64,000 bases of DNA from NCBI GenBank assembly GCA_003214355.1, contig QCLS01000001.1, forward strand, positions 285,039-349,038. The letters run 5' to 3'. Below, piece after piece: positions 40,673 through 54,227 of this stretch. The notes under the pieces are model-generated. The model saw only the letters and a list, made by a program, of their open reading frames with translations, did not search any database and had not been told where the DNA came from. Each line of letters starts with the position of its first letter. Within the stretch, counting starts at the first letter, position 1. The DNA is from Prochlorococcus sp. AG-418-C09. Its GTDB lineage: Bacteria; Cyanobacteriota; Cyanobacteriia; PCC-6307; Cyanobiaceae. The translations under genes were made by a program, and so were the position numbers.

Positions 40673-42966
<2,294 letters not shown>

Positions 42967-42988
42967 TTAGGCTAAAAATAATACAAAC

Positions 42989-43019
42989 AAACCTTTAAAC
43001 TATTAATTATTGAAGGTTT
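42989..43019. repeat. Inverted repeat upstream of gyrB
   Basis: AAACCTT (42989-42995) and AAGGTTT (43013-43019) are exact reverse complements with a 17-nt AT-rich spacer, 22-53 bp before the gyrB start. It could be an operator or a leader stem-loop; either use is unproven. Confidence 0.45.
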
Positions 43020-43120
43020 CAGATTTAATCTAACACTGGTATTCTGTAAAGGCTTCAAATACATGCATAATTTAACTTCTTACTAACAATACTGAGAAAA
43101 TCTTTTTATAAAGTTTAAAT

Positions 43121-44020
43121 ATGTCTCCATCAAAACCATTAGTAATATCTTTGATTGGACCCACAGCATCGGGGAAAACAGATTTATCAATCAAAATTGC
43201 AAAATATTTTGGAATCAATATTCATAACATTGACTCAAGACAAATTTATAGAGAAATGGATATTGGAACAGCAAAACCAACGCGATTACAACAAAAAGAG
43301 ATTCAACATTTTCTAATTGATATAGAAAAACCAAATATGCAAATTAATGTTAAAGAATTTCAAGAGATCGCTAAAGAATCAATAAATAATGAACTAAAGC
43401 AGCACAAAACTCCATTTCTTGTTGGAGGTAGTGGTTTATATATGAACTCAATCACAAAAGGATTCGTCACTCCTGAAGCATCACCTGTAGGAGCACTTAG
43501 AAAGCAATTGAATAAACTAGGACAAGAAGAATGCTGGGGTTTACTAAAATTATGTGATCCTAAGGCTACACAAAAAATTAATTTTGCTGACAGTATCAGA
43601 ACAATAAGAGCTCTTGAAGTATTTTATTCAACTGGTGTACCCATATCATCTCAGCAATATAAAGATCCGCCTCCTTGGAAAGTTTTGGAATTAGGATTAG
43701 ATAGAGAAAATCTTAGTGAAAGAATTCTTTTCAGAACAAAAAAAATGTTTAAAGAAGGAATAATTGATGAAACACAAAATCTTATTGATCAATATGGTAT
43801 TGATCTTCCATTATTAAAAACTATTGGATATCAACAAACTTGTGAAATACTAACAAACAAATTAGATATTGAAAATGCTATTCAACTGACAGCAAAGAAA
43901 ACAAAAAACTTTGCTAAAAGACAACGAACATGGTTTCGTAATAAAAATAATCCAATATGGCTTGATCCCAAAAACCCTCTAAAAGATGCAATAATTAGAA
44001 TAGAGTCTGAATTAAGCTAA
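43121..44020 (+). CDS. miaA: tRNA dimethylallyltransferase MiaA
   Basis: 299 residues. P-loop GPTASGKT (13-20), [26 protein letters not shown], and the C-terminal [11 protein letters not shown] typical of MiaA. It adds a dimethylallyl group to A37 of tRNAs that read codons starting with U. Divergent from gyrB over about 150 bp. It precedes infC by 50 bp on the same strand. Confidence 0.96.
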   Translation: MSPSKPLVISLIGPTASGKTDLSIKIAKYFGINIHNIDSRQIYREMDIGTAKPTRLQQKEIQHFLIDIEKPNMQINVKEFQEIAKESINNELKQHKTPFLVGGSGLYMNSITKGFVTPEASPVGALRKQLNKLGQEECWGLLKLCDPKATQKINFADSIRTIRALEVFYSTGVPISSQQYKDPPPWKVLELGLDRENLSERILFRTKKMFKEGIIDETQNLIDQYGIDLPLLKTIGYQQTCEILTNKLDIENAIQLTAKKTKNFAKRQRTWFRNKNNPIWLDPKNPLKDAIIRIESELS

Positions 44021-44070
44021 ATTTTGTCTATGAAGACTTTTCTCGAACCAATTCCATTAAACAAATCTGA

Positions 44071-44643
44071 ATGCCACCACGTCCACGCTTTGATCGTCGC
44101 GCTCCTGTAAGAGAGCTTCCAAATATTAATGAAAGAATCAAGTATCCAGAACTAAGGGTGGTTGACTCAGACGGACAACAACTTGGTGTTATTGATCGAG
44201 TACAAGCATTAGAAATTGCCGCTAAAAGAGAATTAGATTTAGTACTTGTTAGCGAAAAAGCTAAACCCCCCGTTTGTAGAATCATGGATTATGGAAAATA
44301 TAAATTTGAACAAGAAAAAAAAGCGAAAGAGGCTCGAAAGAAATCACATCAAACTGAAGTTAAAGAGGTTAAGATGCGCTACAAAATTGACAAACATGAT
44401 TATGATGTCCGTATCGGACAAGCACTCAGATTCCTTAAAGCAGGGGATAAAGTAAAATGCACTGTTATTTTCAGAGGAAGGGAAATTCAACATTCCAACC
44501 TAGCTGAGACACTTCTTCATAAAATGGCAAATGATTTGGAAGAGCAATCAGAAGTTCAACAGTCCCCTAAAAGAGAAGGTAGAAATATGATTATGTTCCT
44601 TAGTCCCAGAAAGACTCCGTTAATCAAAAAAGAAGATGTCTAA
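44071..44643 (+). CDS. infC: Translation initiation factor IF-3
   Basis: 190 residues from an ATG (not the AUU start used in E. coli). N-terminal domain has [21 protein letters not shown] and the linker [26 protein letters not shown]; the C-terminal domain has [31 protein letters not shown]. It prevents subunit association and checks initiator tRNA pairing. Same strand as miaA. Confidence 0.97.
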   Translation: MPPRPRFDRRAPVRELPNINERIKYPELRVVDSDGQQLGVIDRVQALEIAAKRELDLVLVSEKAKPPVCRIMDYGKYKFEQEKKAKEARKKSHQTEVKEVKMRYKIDKHDYDVRIGQALRFLKAGDKVKCTVIFRGREIQHSNLAETLLHKMANDLEEQSEVQQSPKREGRNMIMFLSPRKTPLIKKEDV

Positions 44644-44743
44644 AACAGAATTTTTAATTTTTGAAAAAAATATCATATTAAGTTTATGCCGAATGTTAAA
44701 GTGGCACTAGAAAATCAACTTAGTCAATAAGGTTTCGAAAAGC

Positions 44744-45733
44744 GTGAAATTCCATATACAGCAAGAAAGCGATATATCCGCTTCAACGCAACTCTATAAC
44801 CAAATTTGTTTTGCAATCGCAGCCAGATACTATCCACCCGGCCACAGGCTTCCCAGCACAAGACAACTTGCCATGCAAACTGGTCTTCACCGTAATACAA
44901 TAAGTAAAGTATATAGACAACTAGAAACTGACGGAGTAGTAGAGGCAATAGCAGGATCTGGGATTTACGTAAGAGATCAAGTTAAGAAACGCGAATTCAA
45001 TGATTCCTTCCAGAGAAAGATTCGGCTTTCTAATGATCCTTCACAGGAAGCTAAAAAAGCTATTGATCAACTTATTAAATTAGGATCAACCCTTCAGGAG
45101 GCTAGAGATATATTCACTAATGAAATTGATTGGCGGATAAAGTGTGGTTCAAGAGTACTTGTCAGCACTCCAAGAGAAGATATTGGAGCTTCAATGTTAA
45201 TCGCAGAAGACTTATCACCAAGGCTAAACATCCCAGTTGAAGTTGTACCAATGGAAGAACTTGATAAAGTCTTACGTAATTCACGTAATGGAACAATAGT
45301 AACAAGTAGATATTTTTTACAGCCTTTAGAAGAACTAGCAAAAAAATATGGAGTGAGAGCAATTGCAGTAGATCTCAGTGACTTTCAAAAAGAGTTAAAA
45401 ATGCTCAAAGAATTAAGACCTGGCAGTTGCGTAGGAATTGTGAGTATAAGTCCTGGATTACTTAGAGCGGCAGAAGTAATCCTCCATAGCATTAGAGGTA
45501 ATGATATACTTCTTATGACAGCTAATACAGAAAACAATAGTCGCTTAGTCGCTCTTCTTAGAGCATCGAATCATGTACTGTGTGATGGACCAAGTTTATC
45601 AGTAGTTGAAAGTACATTAACCAATCACAGATCACAATTAATGAGACTTCCATCCTTACATTGTGCGGCAAATTATTTAAGTAAAGAAACTATTGATCAA
45701 CTCAAAAAAGAAATTGGAATATCAGACTCATAA
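44744..45733 (+). CDS. GntR-family transcriptional regulator with atypical effector domain
   Basis: 329 residues from GTG 44744, with AAGG about 11 nt upstream. Residues ~10-80 form a GntR winged helix (GHRLPSTRQLAMQTGLHRNTISKVYRQLETDGVVEAI). Residues ~95-329 contain alternating strands and helices (VLVSTPREDIGASMLIAEDL, GVRAIAVDLSDF, CVGIVSISPGLLRAAEVI) but no PLP-lysine aminotransferase block, so it is not MocR. cysE begins 2 bp after its stop. The target and ligand are unknown. Confidence 0.82.
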   Translation: MKFHIQQESDISASTQLYNQICFAIAARYYPPGHRLPSTRQLAMQTGLHRNTISKVYRQLETDGVVEAIAGSGIYVRDQVKKREFNDSFQRKIRLSNDPSQEAKKAIDQLIKLGSTLQEARDIFTNEIDWRIKCGSRVLVSTPREDIGASMLIAEDLSPRLNIPVEVVPMEELDKVLRNSRNGTIVTSRYFLQPLEELAKKYGVRAIAVDLSDFQKELKMLKELRPGSCVGIVSISPGLLRAAEVILHSIRGNDILLMTANTENNSRLVALLRASNHVLCDGPSLSVVESTLTNHRSQLMRLPSLHCAANYLSKETIDQLKKEIGISDS

Positions 45734-45735
45734 TT

Positions 45736-46476
45736 ATGTTAAATTTCATCAAATCTGACATAGAAATAATAAAAGAAAGAGATCCTGCAGCAAGAGGATT
45801 ACTTGAAATTTGGTTATGTTATCCAGGATTTCAAGCAATTTTTATTCACAGAATTACTCACAAACTTTGGAGACTAAAATTACCTCTTATTCCACGAGTA
45901 ATAAGCCAGATTAATAGAGCACTCACAGGTATAGAGATTCATCCTGGTGCAAAAATTGGAAAGAAAGTTTTTATCGATCACGGGATGGGAGTAGTTATTG
46001 GAGAAACTGCAGAAATAGGCAATAATTGTCTTCTTTACCAAGGAGTGACATTAGGTGGTACTGGGAAAAGTCATGGCAAAAGGCATCCTACATTAAAAGA
46101 AAATGTTGTAGTTGGAGCAGGTGCAAAGGTTTTAGGATCAATCACAGTTGGAGCTAATACTAGAATAGGGGCTGGGTCTGTTGTAGTTAGAAGTGTTGCG
46201 GGGAATAGTACTGTGGTAGGTGTTCCAGGAAGAGTAGTACATCAGAGTGGGGTAAAAATTAATCCTCTTGCTCATTCCGCCTTACCTGATGCCGAAGCCA
46301 ATGTAATAAGAAATCTAATGGATAGAATAGATCAGCTGGAAAATCAAATCTCTAAATTGCAAAATATTGTGCGAAGTATCGCTAAAGATGAGGTTATTGA
46401 CGTTTCAAAACTTGGAGATGCACAAAACCTACGAGATAAAGAAATTATTGAATTTCTTGGTGATGATGAATCTTAA
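45736..46476 (+). CDS. cysE: Serine O-acetyltransferase
   Basis: 246 residues. N-terminal helical part, then left-handed beta-helix hexapeptide repeats ([30 protein letters not shown], active-site region near His82) and a C-terminal tail with a coiled-coil-like [17 protein letters not shown]. It makes O-acetylserine for cysteine. It is coupled to the GntR gene (2-bp gap) and overlaps secA by 4 bp at the 3' end. Confidence 0.95.
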   Translation: MLNFIKSDIEIIKERDPAARGLLEIWLCYPGFQAIFIHRITHKLWRLKLPLIPRVISQINRALTGIEIHPGAKIGKKVFIDHGMGVVIGETAEIGNNCLLYQGVTLGGTGKSHGKRHPTLKENVVVGAGAKVLGSITVGANTRIGAGSVVVRSVAGNSTVVGVPGRVVHQSGVKINPLAHSALPDAEANVIRNLMDRIDQLENQISKLQNIVRSIAKDEVIDVSKLGDAQNLRDKEIIEFLGDDES

Positions 46477-49316
46477 GTTGTCTTTTGAGTTTCTTTTTCA
46501 ATTTTAGGTTGGAACATAAACATTGAATAAATAACATTTCTTCTCATATTCGTCATCATTTCAAGAAACATATCATAACCTTCATTTTTGTATTCAATTA
46601 GAGGATCTTTCTGACCATAACCTCTTAATCCAACAGATTCTCGCAAAGAATCCATCGCCTGCAAATGTTCTCTCCATAAATTATCAATTTGTTGAAGTAT
46701 AAAAAACCTTTCAGCATCTCTCATCAAACCAGGTTTATACTTCTCAATTTGAGATTCCTTAAGATCATATGCATTTCGGAGTTGCTCTTGAAGATAATTC
46801 TTTAATTCTGTTACTGTCAACGAAAATATATCTTCGGTTTTTAAATCAGCCAAGAGATAGATAAACTCTTTAACTTTTGAAATTAATTGATCTAAATCCC
46901 ATTCTTCAGGGGGTAAATCGGGATTTACATAAGCTTCTACAATTTCTTCCATTGTAATTTCTCCATACCCAATAACTTGTCTTTTTAGGTCAACTCCTCT
47001 TAAAACTCTCAACCTTTCAGTATAAACAGCCTTTCTTTGGTTATTCATAACTTCATCATATTCAAATACTTGCTTACGAATATCATAATAATATGTCTCA
47101 ACTTTCTTCTGAGCGCCCTCTAGAGACCTAGTTAACATTCCTGATTCTATTGGCATATCTTCATCTACTCTGAAAGCATTCATCAGATTAGCAACCCTTT
47201 CACCACCAAATATTCTCAATAAATTATCCTCTAAGGATAAGAAAAATCTTGTACTTCCAAGATCACCCTGTCTTCCAGATCTTCCCCTAAGCTGGTTATC
47301 AACTCTTCTGGACTCATGTCTTTCTGTACCGATTACATGCAAACCACCTGCTAATCTAACATTCTCTTCCTCTTTGATTAGTACTTGCTCGTATTCTTGC
47401 TTAACCGAAGCTAAAGACTTTCGGAGAGATTGAATTGAAACATCATCAGTAGGTGCCTTTTCGGCAGCTGTCGCTATTAAATCCTCTAGTTGAATAACAC
47501 TTATATTCCTCTCCCCCCAAACATCTACAAGTTTTTTAGATAAATCTATTAATTCAGACTCAGTTTGCTCATCAAGATTACATGGAAAAAGACTTTTGAT
47601 ACCACTATTTTCAATGCTATAAAGATTTTTCGAATCAGTTTTTATTTTAGAAAAACCACCGCCAGATTTTGAATTCCTTTGTTGAGGTATTGGCGGTTTA
47701 TGCTCATTATCAGGCTTAACTAGCAAAGGCATCAAAGTCTCTTTCAGTTTAAGCCTGGCCATATAATCACTATTCCCTCCAAGGATTATGTCGGTGCCTC
47801 GTCCAGCCATGTTAGTGGCTATTGTAACTGCTCCTGATCTACCAGCTTGAGCAACAATTTCAGCTTCACGTTCAACATTTTCTGGTTTAGCATTTAATAA
47901 ATTATGAGGGATTTGCTGCTCCGACAATAAAGAACTAAGTAATTCACTTTTTTCTACACTCGTAGTACCTACTAACACAGGTCTACCTTCTTTATGTATT
48001 TGTGCTGTTTCATTAGCCACTGCTTTCCATTTTCCTGCTTCAGTTTTAAAAACCTGGTCAGGCCAATCTTTCCTTTTTCTTATTTTGTTAGTTGGAACGA
48101 CAGTAGCCTGTAATTTATATGTTTTCTCAAATTCAACTTCTTCAGTCTTAGCAGTTCCAGTCATTCCTGCTAAACCAGGATATAAAAGAAAGAAATTCTG
48201 ATAAGTTATTGATGCCAAGGTTTGTGTTTCTGGTTGTATTTTTAAACCTTCTTTAGCTTCAATTGCTTGATGTTGTCCATCACTCCACCTTCTTCCTGGC
48301 ATGACTCTACCTGTAAATTCATCTACTATGACAGCTTCTCCATTTCTTATGATGTAGTTAACATCCTTAACAAACAACTCCTTAGCTTTTAATCCATTTG
48401 TCACGAAATGTGCCCAGGGATTTTGAGGATCATACAAATCATTCACTTTTAAATATTCTTCGCATTTTGCAAATCCTTGGTCTGTCAAAATACAACTTCT
48501 TTGTTTCTCATCAACCTCATAGTCACCTTCAGGGTCAATTCCGTCTTTACTCATTTCTTTTGCTCGCTCAAGTGTTAGAGATAATTCCGCTGCCTTTTGA
48601 TATTTTTCTTGGGGACGCTCAATTTGACCAGAAATTATTAAAGGTGTTCTCGCTTCATCTATTAATATTGAGTCGACTTCATCAATAACACAATAATTAA
48701 AATTTCGTTGTACGACTTCTTCAATACTTGTTGCCATATTATCTCTTAAATAATCAAAACCCAACTCAGAATTTGTAGCATAAGTAATATCACAAGCATA
48801 ATTCTTCTTCCTTTCAGATGGACTCATATCTTGTTGAATGAGGCCAACTGACAAGCCAAGAAATTTATGTACTTGACCCATCCATTCAGCATCACGACGA
48901 GCTAAATAATCATTGACAGTAACAACATGAACTCCTTTACCAGACAATGCATTTAAATAACAAGGTAATGTTGCTACGAGAGTCTTCCCTTCACCAGTCT
49001 TCATTTCTGCAATTTGGCCTTCATGCAATACCATGCCGCCAATTAACTGAACATCAAAATGTCTCATTCCAAGAACTCGCTTACTAGCTTCTCTTACAAT
49101 CGAGAATGCTTTTGGCAAAGATTCATTTAACAAATCTTTCTCTATCACAACATCTTTCTCTGCTGAGATTATTTGTTTAAGTTTATTAGTTTCATCCCTC
49201 AATCCTTGATCAGTAAGTTTTGATACTTCTTCCTCCAAAAGATTTATCTCTTCAACCAATGGCTGATATCTCTTTAACTTTCTTGCATTAGGATCACCCA
49301 ATAAAAGCTTGAGCAT
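46473..49316 (-). CDS. secA: Preprotein translocase ATPase SecA
   Basis: 947 residues. Walker A MKTGEGKT (105-112), [15 protein letters not shown], the [14 protein letters not shown] and [31 protein letters not shown] helicase motifs are all present. Between these last two blocks there is an insertion of over 100 residues with a Ser/Lys/Gly-rich part, as in other cyanobacterial SecA as far as I know. The C-terminal zinc-binding Cys motif is absent; the protein ends [13 protein letters not shown]. It drives proteins through SecYEG. Confidence 0.97.
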   Translation of the reverse strand: MLKLLLGDPNARKLKRYQPLVEEINLLEEEVSKLTDQGLRDETNKLKQIISAEKDVVIEKDLLNESLPKAFSIVREASKRVLGMRHFDVQLIGGMVLHEGQIAEMKTGEGKTLVATLPCYLNALSGKGVHVVTVNDYLARRDAEWMGQVHKFLGLSVGLIQQDMSPSERKKNYACDITYATNSELGFDYLRDNMATSIEEVVQRNFNYCVIDEVDSILIDEARTPLIISGQIERPQEKYQKAAELSLTLERAKEMSKDGIDPEGDYEVDEKQRSCILTDQGFAKCEEYLKVNDLYDPQNPWAHFVTNGLKAKELFVKDVNYIIRNGEAVIVDEFTGRVMPGRRWSDGQHQAIEAKEGLKIQPETQTLASITYQNFFLLYPGLAGMTGTAKTEEVEFEKTYKLQATVVPTNKIRKRKDWPDQVFKTEAGKWKAVANETAQIHKEGRPVLVGTTSVEKSELLSSLLSEQQIPHNLLNAKPENVEREAEIVAQAGRSGAVTIATNMAGRGTDIILGGNSDYMARLKLKETLMPLLVKPDNEHKPPIPQQRNSKSGGGFSKIKTDSKNLYSIENSGIKSLFPCNLDEQTESELIDLSKKLVDVWGERNISVIQLEDLIATAAEKAPTDDVSIQSLRKSLASVKQEYEQVLIKEEENVRLAGGLHVIGTERHESRRVDNQLRGRSGRQGDLGSTRFFLSLEDNLLRIFGGERVANLMNAFRVDEDMPIESGMLTRSLEGAQKKVETYYYDIRKQVFEYDEVMNNQRKAVYTERLRVLRGVDLKRQVIGYGEITMEEIVEAYVNPDLPPEEWDLDQLISKVKEFIYLLADLKTEDIFSLTVTELKNYLQEQLRNAYDLKESQIEKYKPGLMRDAERFFILQQIDNLWREHLQAMDSLRESVGLRGYGQKDPLIEYKNEGYDMFLEMMTNMRRNVIYSMFMFQPKIEKETQKTT

Positions 49317-49353
49317 AATTTTTTTTACCTCAATAGATTACAACTATCATCCC

Positions 49354-49359
49354 ATTATA
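49354..49359 (-). promoter_or_regulatory. Candidate -10 element of secA
   Basis: On the minus strand this reads TATAAT, 37 bp upstream of the secA ATG, predicting a leader of about 30 nt. No convincing -35. Inferred from position. Confidence 0.4.
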
Positions 49360-49477
49360 AATTAATGAGTAAAAACTAGTTGATTTAAATAAAGTAAATT
49401 TATGTAGAGGAAATAGACTAAAATAAATATTTAATTTTTCACTAACAATTTCTCGCTTATTGATCATTTATTCAAAC

Positions 49478-49939
49478 ATGGCCGAACTTAAACTGATCAA
49501 ACATTTACAAGGTGCTCCAGGCCTAAGATTATTTGGACTTGGGCCTAATTTATTACCCTGTGGAGGATTGAGAAAGCTACAACTCTTTCTCAATAAGAAT
49601 GCTTTCTGGGCTAGTAATAGAAAAATAAATGATTTAAAAGAATGTCTTGCTAATAGTGATGTCATAGTAAGTCTTTGGCTTGATAAAGAGATGGTAGGGT
49701 TTGGGAGAGCATTATCAGATAATGTATATCGAGGAGTACTTTGGGATATTGTTATTGATAAAAGATTTCAAGGGAAAGGTTATGGAAAAGTAGTGGTAAA
49801 CTCAATTTTAAATTCAGAAGAGATGAAAAGAGTTCAAAAAATTTACTTAATGACCACAAATAAAAAAGATTTTTACTCCCAATTAGATTTTAAAGATGTC
49901 AATTCTCAAGATTTACTAATTAATGAAAAAACTCTCTGA
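49478..49939 (+). CDS. GNAT acetyltransferase, Ycf52/NSI-like
   Basis: About 153 residues from ATG 49478; a TTG at 49460 is less likely. The acetyl-CoA site is RFQGKGYGK, preceded by VGFGRALSDNVYRGVLWDIVID, a pattern shared with plastid Ycf52 and plant NSI/SNAT-type acetyltransferases. It should acetylate a small amine or lysine; the substrate is not known. Convergent with the NTF2-like gene, 3 bp apart. Confidence 0.82.
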   Translation: MAELKLIKHLQGAPGLRLFGLGPNLLPCGGLRKLQLFLNKNAFWASNRKINDLKECLANSDVIVSLWLDKEMVGFGRALSDNVYRGVLWDIVIDKRFQGKGYGKVVVNSILNSEEMKRVQKIYLMTTNKKDFYSQLDFKDVNSQDLLINEKTL

Positions 49940-49942
49940 TTT

Positions 49943-50374
49943 TTAAGATACAAAAAGTTTATAAACCCATTTTATAAACCCCCCTAATATTGGAATGGGG
50001 GCAAAAGTAGGTCCACAAAAGTCAAAATAATCTCTATGTTCTTTGATTTTACCTTTACTACTAAAAATCAATCTTGTTGTGCCTGGATATATAAATTCTT
50101 GACCCATAATTTTTAAAACCATGGTCCACTCAACAAACCCCACATCATCGTTTATTGATGATGAATGTGTTTCTAAAGAAATATCATCACATCTCCTCAC
50201 TAAATTATTTTGAGCTTGAATATAAGATTTCAATCCTATGCGTTTTTGTGTTGGGTCAATAAAAATAACATTCTCATCATAAAATTCTGACCAGTTTTGT
50301 TCAGAAGGTGGTTCCTCCCCATAATTTTTTGTGAACAAGGTTTCTAAATCCTTTTGGGAAATTTTAATTGACAT
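49943..50374 (-). CDS. NTF2/SnoaL-like domain protein
   Basis: 143 residues from an ATG. The sequence WSEFYDENVIFIDPTQKRIGLKSYIQAQNNLVRRC followed by VEWTMVLKIMGQEFIYPGTTRLIF and HRDYFDF fits the cone-shaped NTF2-like fold found in SnoaL and ketosteroid-isomerase-like proteins. It has no signal peptide; the end (FIKWVYKLFVS) is hydrophobic. A small-molecule ligand is likely but unknown. Confidence 0.72.
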   Translation of the reverse strand: MSIKISQKDLETLFTKNYGEEPPSEQNWSEFYDENVIFIDPTQKRIGLKSYIQAQNNLVRRCDDISLETHSSSINDDVGFVEWTMVLKIMGQEFIYPGTTRLIFSSKGKIKEHRDYFDFCGPTFAPIPILGGFIKWVYKLFVS

Positions 50375-50474
50375 ATAGTTACTAAGCGAAATGTTTGAGG
50401 TAGTTATTTAAATTTAAGAATAATTTTTTAAAAGTGAGTAAATTGAATCCTATCTTTCAAAGTAGCAATTAAAA

Positions 50475-50546
50475 AGCGGATGAAGAGATTCGAACTCTCG
50501 ACATTCTCCTTGGCAAGGAGATGCTCTACCACTGAGCTACATCCGC
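50475..50546 (-). tRNA. tRNA-Gly (anticodon GCC)
   Basis: Minus strand gives acceptor GCGGATG/CATCCGC, D arm GCTC/GAGC, anticodon loop with GCC and T arm GAGAG-TTCGAAT-CTCTT (one mismatch-tolerant pair). Discriminator U. No encoded CCA. It reads GGC and GGU. No integrase or repeat suggests use as an attachment site. Confidence 0.97.
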
Positions 50547-50598
50547 ATATTGTTATCTTATATTAACATTGGGCATAAAATGACTTAAAAGTAATCAT

Positions 50599-51075
50599 TT
50601 ATTTTAGTTTTTTCATCAAGTTTCCCATTTCAATAGCTTGCAATCCGTAATTCCAACCTAGATTATTCTTGATGCCTGCTCTTTCCAAAGCTTGTTGCAT
50701 ATTGTCAGTAGTTAAAACTCCGAAAATTATAGGAATTTCACTTTTATTAGCAACGTTTGAAATACCTTTGCTTGCTTCAGAAATAACTACATCATAGTGT
50801 GTTGTTTCTCCTCTTATAACTGCACCCAAAGCAATCAAAACATCATAACGAGACTTATTTAGTAAGGCTTTAGCAGCTATTGGCAGTTCAAACGATCCCG
50901 GCACCCAAACTATATCAAGATTTTTACTATTTTCTGAGACATCTATTCCATGCCTTTTCAGGCAATCTAGACATCCAGATAAAATCTTTGTAGTAATTAA
51001 ATCATTAAATCTTGCAATCACTATACCAACTTTTAAGGATGAAGCATCAGTAAAAGAACCTTCATAGTTAATCAT
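50599..51075 (-). CDS. ribH: 6,7-dimethyl-8-ribityllumazine synthase
   Basis: 158 residues. Conserved blocks [40 protein letters not shown] and [11 protein letters not shown] define lumazine synthase. It forms the penultimate compound of riboflavin synthesis, and assembles as pentamers or 60-mers in the cytosol. The gene lies 49 bp from psbZ, an adjacency also known in Synechocystis. Confidence 0.96.
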   Translation of the reverse strand: MINYEGSFTDASSLKVGIVIARFNDLITTKILSGCLDCLKRHGIDVSENSKNLDIVWVPGSFELPIAAKALLNKSRYDVLIALGAVIRGETTHYDVVISEASKGISNVANKSEIPIIFGVLTTDNMQQALERAGIKNNLGWNYGLQAIEMGNLMKKLK

Positions 51076-51124
51076 CTAATTTTTATATATGTATATATAG
51101 ACTCGCACGTTAAGGGTATTTTTT

Positions 51125-51322
51125 TCAAATCAAATTAGCAATAACTCCCTCAATTAATACTAAATGGAACCAGACACCTCCAATTATTTCAACTTTTTTA
51201 ATCTCGGGATTACGTCTATCAGATGGATCAGATTGAGTCATATAAAAATATGGAACACCTACAACAGCAATTAAAGAAGAAAATAAAAGAGCATTAATGA
51301 AGAAGAAGTTTACAGCCTGCAT
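51125..51322 (-). CDS. psbZ: Photosystem II protein PsbZ (Ycf9)
   Basis: 65 residues with two membrane segments (about 8-27 and 48-64) and a short loop, as for PsbZ. The VVGVPYF turn after the first helix and GVWFHLVLIEGV in the second match the family; the loop is more charged than usual. It is a small peripheral PSII subunit involved in supercomplex stability. The neighbouring ribH supports the call. Confidence 0.8.
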   Translation of the reverse strand: MQAVNFFFINALLFSSLIAVVGVPYFYMTQSDPSDRRNPEIKKVEIIGGVWFHLVLIEGVIANLI

Positions 51323-51352
51323 GATTTAAATGATTTTTAACTGGTACGAACT

Positions 51353-51358
51353 ATTATA
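51353..51358 (-). promoter_or_regulatory. Candidate -10 element of psbZ
   Basis: Reads TATAAT on the minus strand, 30 bp upstream of the psbZ ATG, predicting a leader of about 24 nt. No strong -35. Confidence 0.42.
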
Positions 51359-51463
51359 TTCCCATAAAAATGCTTTTTATGTGAAAACGTTACATAGTCG
51401 TAGTGAGTTGTAAGATGCAAAAAAAAAATTATTCCCTAATATCTAATAAGTATTCAAAAAAAT

Positions 51464-54220
51464 ATGTCGTCTGACGATTTAATCCAAAAGAATTTATTTG
51501 GTAATGATAGTGATACTGAAATACTGAAAAGTAAGCAAATTGAAAATCCAATATTAAATGACGATGATTTAGAAAAGAGTGCAAGAGAAAGACCCAGAAC
51601 AAGGCAAAAATCAGCTAAAAATACAAACAATATTAATACATCAAATTGCGGAAAAAATGTTAATGATGAATCATATAGTTTCAGAAAGGTTGAAAAAAAT
51701 AAGTTATCTCCTGTGCTTCTCCATTATGTACAACTGAAAGAGGAACATCCTAATCATTTGCTCCTTTATAGATTAGGAGATTTCTTTGAGTGCTTCTTTG
51801 AGGACGCTATACTTATATCCCAAGCACTTGAAATAGCTCTAACGAGCAAAGAAGGAGGCAAAGAAATAGGAAGAGTTCCAATGGCTGGTATTCCATACCA
51901 CGCTTTAGAAAGATATTCTGCAGAATTAATAAAACAAAATTACTCGATTGTCATTTGTGATCAATTAGAAAAAAGTTCAGGTAAATATGGCACTCCAATA
52001 AAAAGAGGAATAACAAGAATAATAACTCCAGGTACTGTAATAGAGGAAGGAATGTTAGTAGCAAAAAAGAACAACTGGATAACAGCAATTTATATTGAAG
52101 AGAATCAATCCAAAAATGAATATGCTTGGGGAATTTCTAGAGCTGATGTAAGTACTGGCGAATTAATAACCTTAGAAGGAATATCTATTACACAACTATG
52201 TGAGGAACTTATTAGACTTGATGCCTCGGAGTTAATTATTGGATCAGAAGAAGAAGAAAGTTTATTGATTAAACATAACAAACAAATTAAATGCACAGTC
52301 ACAAGAAAGACATTTTTTGCTCTAGCAGAGGCAACTAAAGCTATCAAAGAATATTATAAAATTGGCACACTTGAAGGCTTGGGTTTAAAAAACTATCAAT
52401 ACTCAACTCAATCATGTGGAGGCCTACTAGCTTATATAAAACAAATCAATCCTTCTGAATTTGATAATGATTCATCAGTTAAGCTTTCTTTAAGCATACC
52501 CCAAATTAAGTTTCCTTATGAAAGTCTAATAATTGACTACCAAACAAAAAAGAATTTAGAAATTACACAAACACAAAGGGAAAATAATTATGTTGGTTCA
52601 CTTCTTTGGAGTATAGATAGAACTTTCACCAGCATGGGTGCAAGATGTTTAAGAAGGTGGATTGAATCCCCATTAATCAAAATTAATGAAATCCGTAAAA
52701 GGCAGAATTTAATACAAAATTTTGTGGAATCTAAAGAATTAAGAATTAATGCACAAAATTTACTCAGAGCTATGGGGGATCTTGAGAGACTTGCAGGAAG
52801 AGCATGCGCAGGACAAGCAAGTGCAAGAGATCTAATTGCAATTTCCGAAGGTTTAAAAAAACTACCAAAGTTACAAATCATCGTTGATTCATTGAATTAT
52901 GATCTCCCTGATTGGATTAATAAATTAAAAAACAAAAATACTGAATTATTAGATTTAGCGGACATTATTAGCGACACAATTATAGAAAACCCCCCTCTTA
53001 ATGTAAGTGAAGGAGGACTAATTCATGATGGTGTTGATACTATTTTAGATGGGTTAAGAAATATAATTGATGACTATCATAGTTGGTTGAAAACAGAAGA
53101 AACAAAAGAAAGAAAGATTAGTAAAATCTCTAACCTTAAAATTCAATTTCATAGAACTTTCGGTTATTACATCTCAATTAATAAATCAAAAATAAACCTA
53201 GCTCCAAATCATTGGACAAAAAGACAAACTCTAACTAATGAAGAAAGATATATTACTAGCTCAATTAAATCTCAAGAAAATAAAATATTCCAAGTAAAAA
53301 ATCGTCTGGCAGCTAGAGAATATGAACTTTTTGTTGAGATTAGAAATATAGTAGCCCAAAAGACAGAAGAAATTAGAGCAATAGCAAAAGCTATTGCAAG
53401 TCTTGATGCATTACTAGGTCTATCTTTAGCTTCCTTAGAAAATACTTTTATTAAACCAAATATAATTCCACTTAATGAATCATCCTCTAATGACCATACA
53501 ACGATTATCGCCGGGCGGCACCCTATTGTTGAACAACTTTTAGATGATAAAGATTTTATCCCAAATGATATTGAATTCAACGATAATCAAAAACTCATAA
53601 TACTTACGGGTCCAAATGCAAGTGGCAAAAGCTGCTATATCAGACAAATTGGTTTAATACAAATACTCGCACAAATAGGGTCCTATGTACCTGCAACTAA
53701 AGCTGTTATTAGGTTAGTAGATCGCGTCTTCACAAGAGTTGGTGCAGTAGATGATCAATCGACTGGTCAATCTACTTTTATGGTAGAAATGTCTGAAACC
53801 GCACTAATTCTTAATCAAGCCACTCGTAATTCGTTGGTATTACTAGATGAGATAGGAAGGGGTACCTCAACTTTTGATGGATTATCAATAGCATGGTCAG
53901 TAAGCGAGTATCTTGCTAAAGAAATTAAATGCAATACAATTTTTGCTACCCATTATCATGAATTAAATTTTTTAAAGAAATCATTAAATAACGTAGCTAA
54001 CTTCCAAGTTACTGTAAAAAAGTCAAAAGATGCTTTGGATTTCTGTCATCAAATCAAAGAAGGTGGTTCGAATAAGAGTTATGGAATAGAAGTTGCTAAA
54101 TTGGCAGGTGTTCCTAAAGAAGTAGTGAACAAAGCAACAATAATTCTAAATCATCTTGAAGAAAGTAATAATTTCTACAATCAAATAAGCTATGAATCTT
54201 TAGAAGATAAAGCTGTCTAA
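51464..54220 (+). CDS. mutS: DNA mismatch repair protein MutS
   Basis: 918 residues, longer than E. coli MutS because of a ~80-residue charged N-terminal extension. The mismatch-binding domain then starts with [21 protein letters not shown] (the Phe and Glu for the mismatch wedge). ATPase: Walker A GPNASGKS (about 716-723), [21 protein letters not shown] and FATHYHEL. The extension includes QKNLF at residues 8-12, which fits the beta-clamp-binding consensus QxxLF. Whether it is used is unknown. Confidence 0.95.
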   Translation: MSSDDLIQKNLFGNDSDTEILKSKQIENPILNDDDLEKSARERPRTRQKSAKNTNNINTSNCGKNVNDESYSFRKVEKNKLSPVLLHYVQLKEEHPNHLLLYRLGDFFECFFEDAILISQALEIALTSKEGGKEIGRVPMAGIPYHALERYSAELIKQNYSIVICDQLEKSSGKYGTPIKRGITRIITPGTVIEEGMLVAKKNNWITAIYIEENQSKNEYAWGISRADVSTGELITLEGISITQLCEELIRLDASELIIGSEEEESLLIKHNKQIKCTVTRKTFFALAEATKAIKEYYKIGTLEGLGLKNYQYSTQSCGGLLAYIKQINPSEFDNDSSVKLSLSIPQIKFPYESLIIDYQTKKNLEITQTQRENNYVGSLLWSIDRTFTSMGARCLRRWIESPLIKINEIRKRQNLIQNFVESKELRINAQNLLRAMGDLERLAGRACAGQASARDLIAISEGLKKLPKLQIIVDSLNYDLPDWINKLKNKNTELLDLADIISDTIIENPPLNVSEGGLIHDGVDTILDGLRNIIDDYHSWLKTEETKERKISKISNLKIQFHRTFGYYISINKSKINLAPNHWTKRQTLTNEERYITSSIKSQENKIFQVKNRLAAREYELFVEIRNIVAQKTEEIRAIAKAIASLDALLGLSLASLENTFIKPNIIPLNESSSNDHTTIIAGRHPIVEQLLDDKDFIPNDIEFNDNQKLIILTGPNASGKSCYIRQIGLIQILAQIGSYVPATKAVIRLVDRVFTRVGAVDDQSTGQSTFMVEMSETALILNQATRNSLVLLDEIGRGTSTFDGLSIAWSVSEYLAKEIKCNTIFATHYHELNFLKKSLNNVANFQVTVKKSKDALDFCHQIKEGGSNKSYGIEVAKLAGVPKEVVNKATIILNHLEESNNFYNQISYESLEDKAV

Positions 54221-54227
54221 GATTCCT

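Noticed and set aside
50475-50546. tRNA-Gly as a possible integration site
   Set aside because: No integrase, direct repeat of the tRNA end or change in gene content is found on either side.
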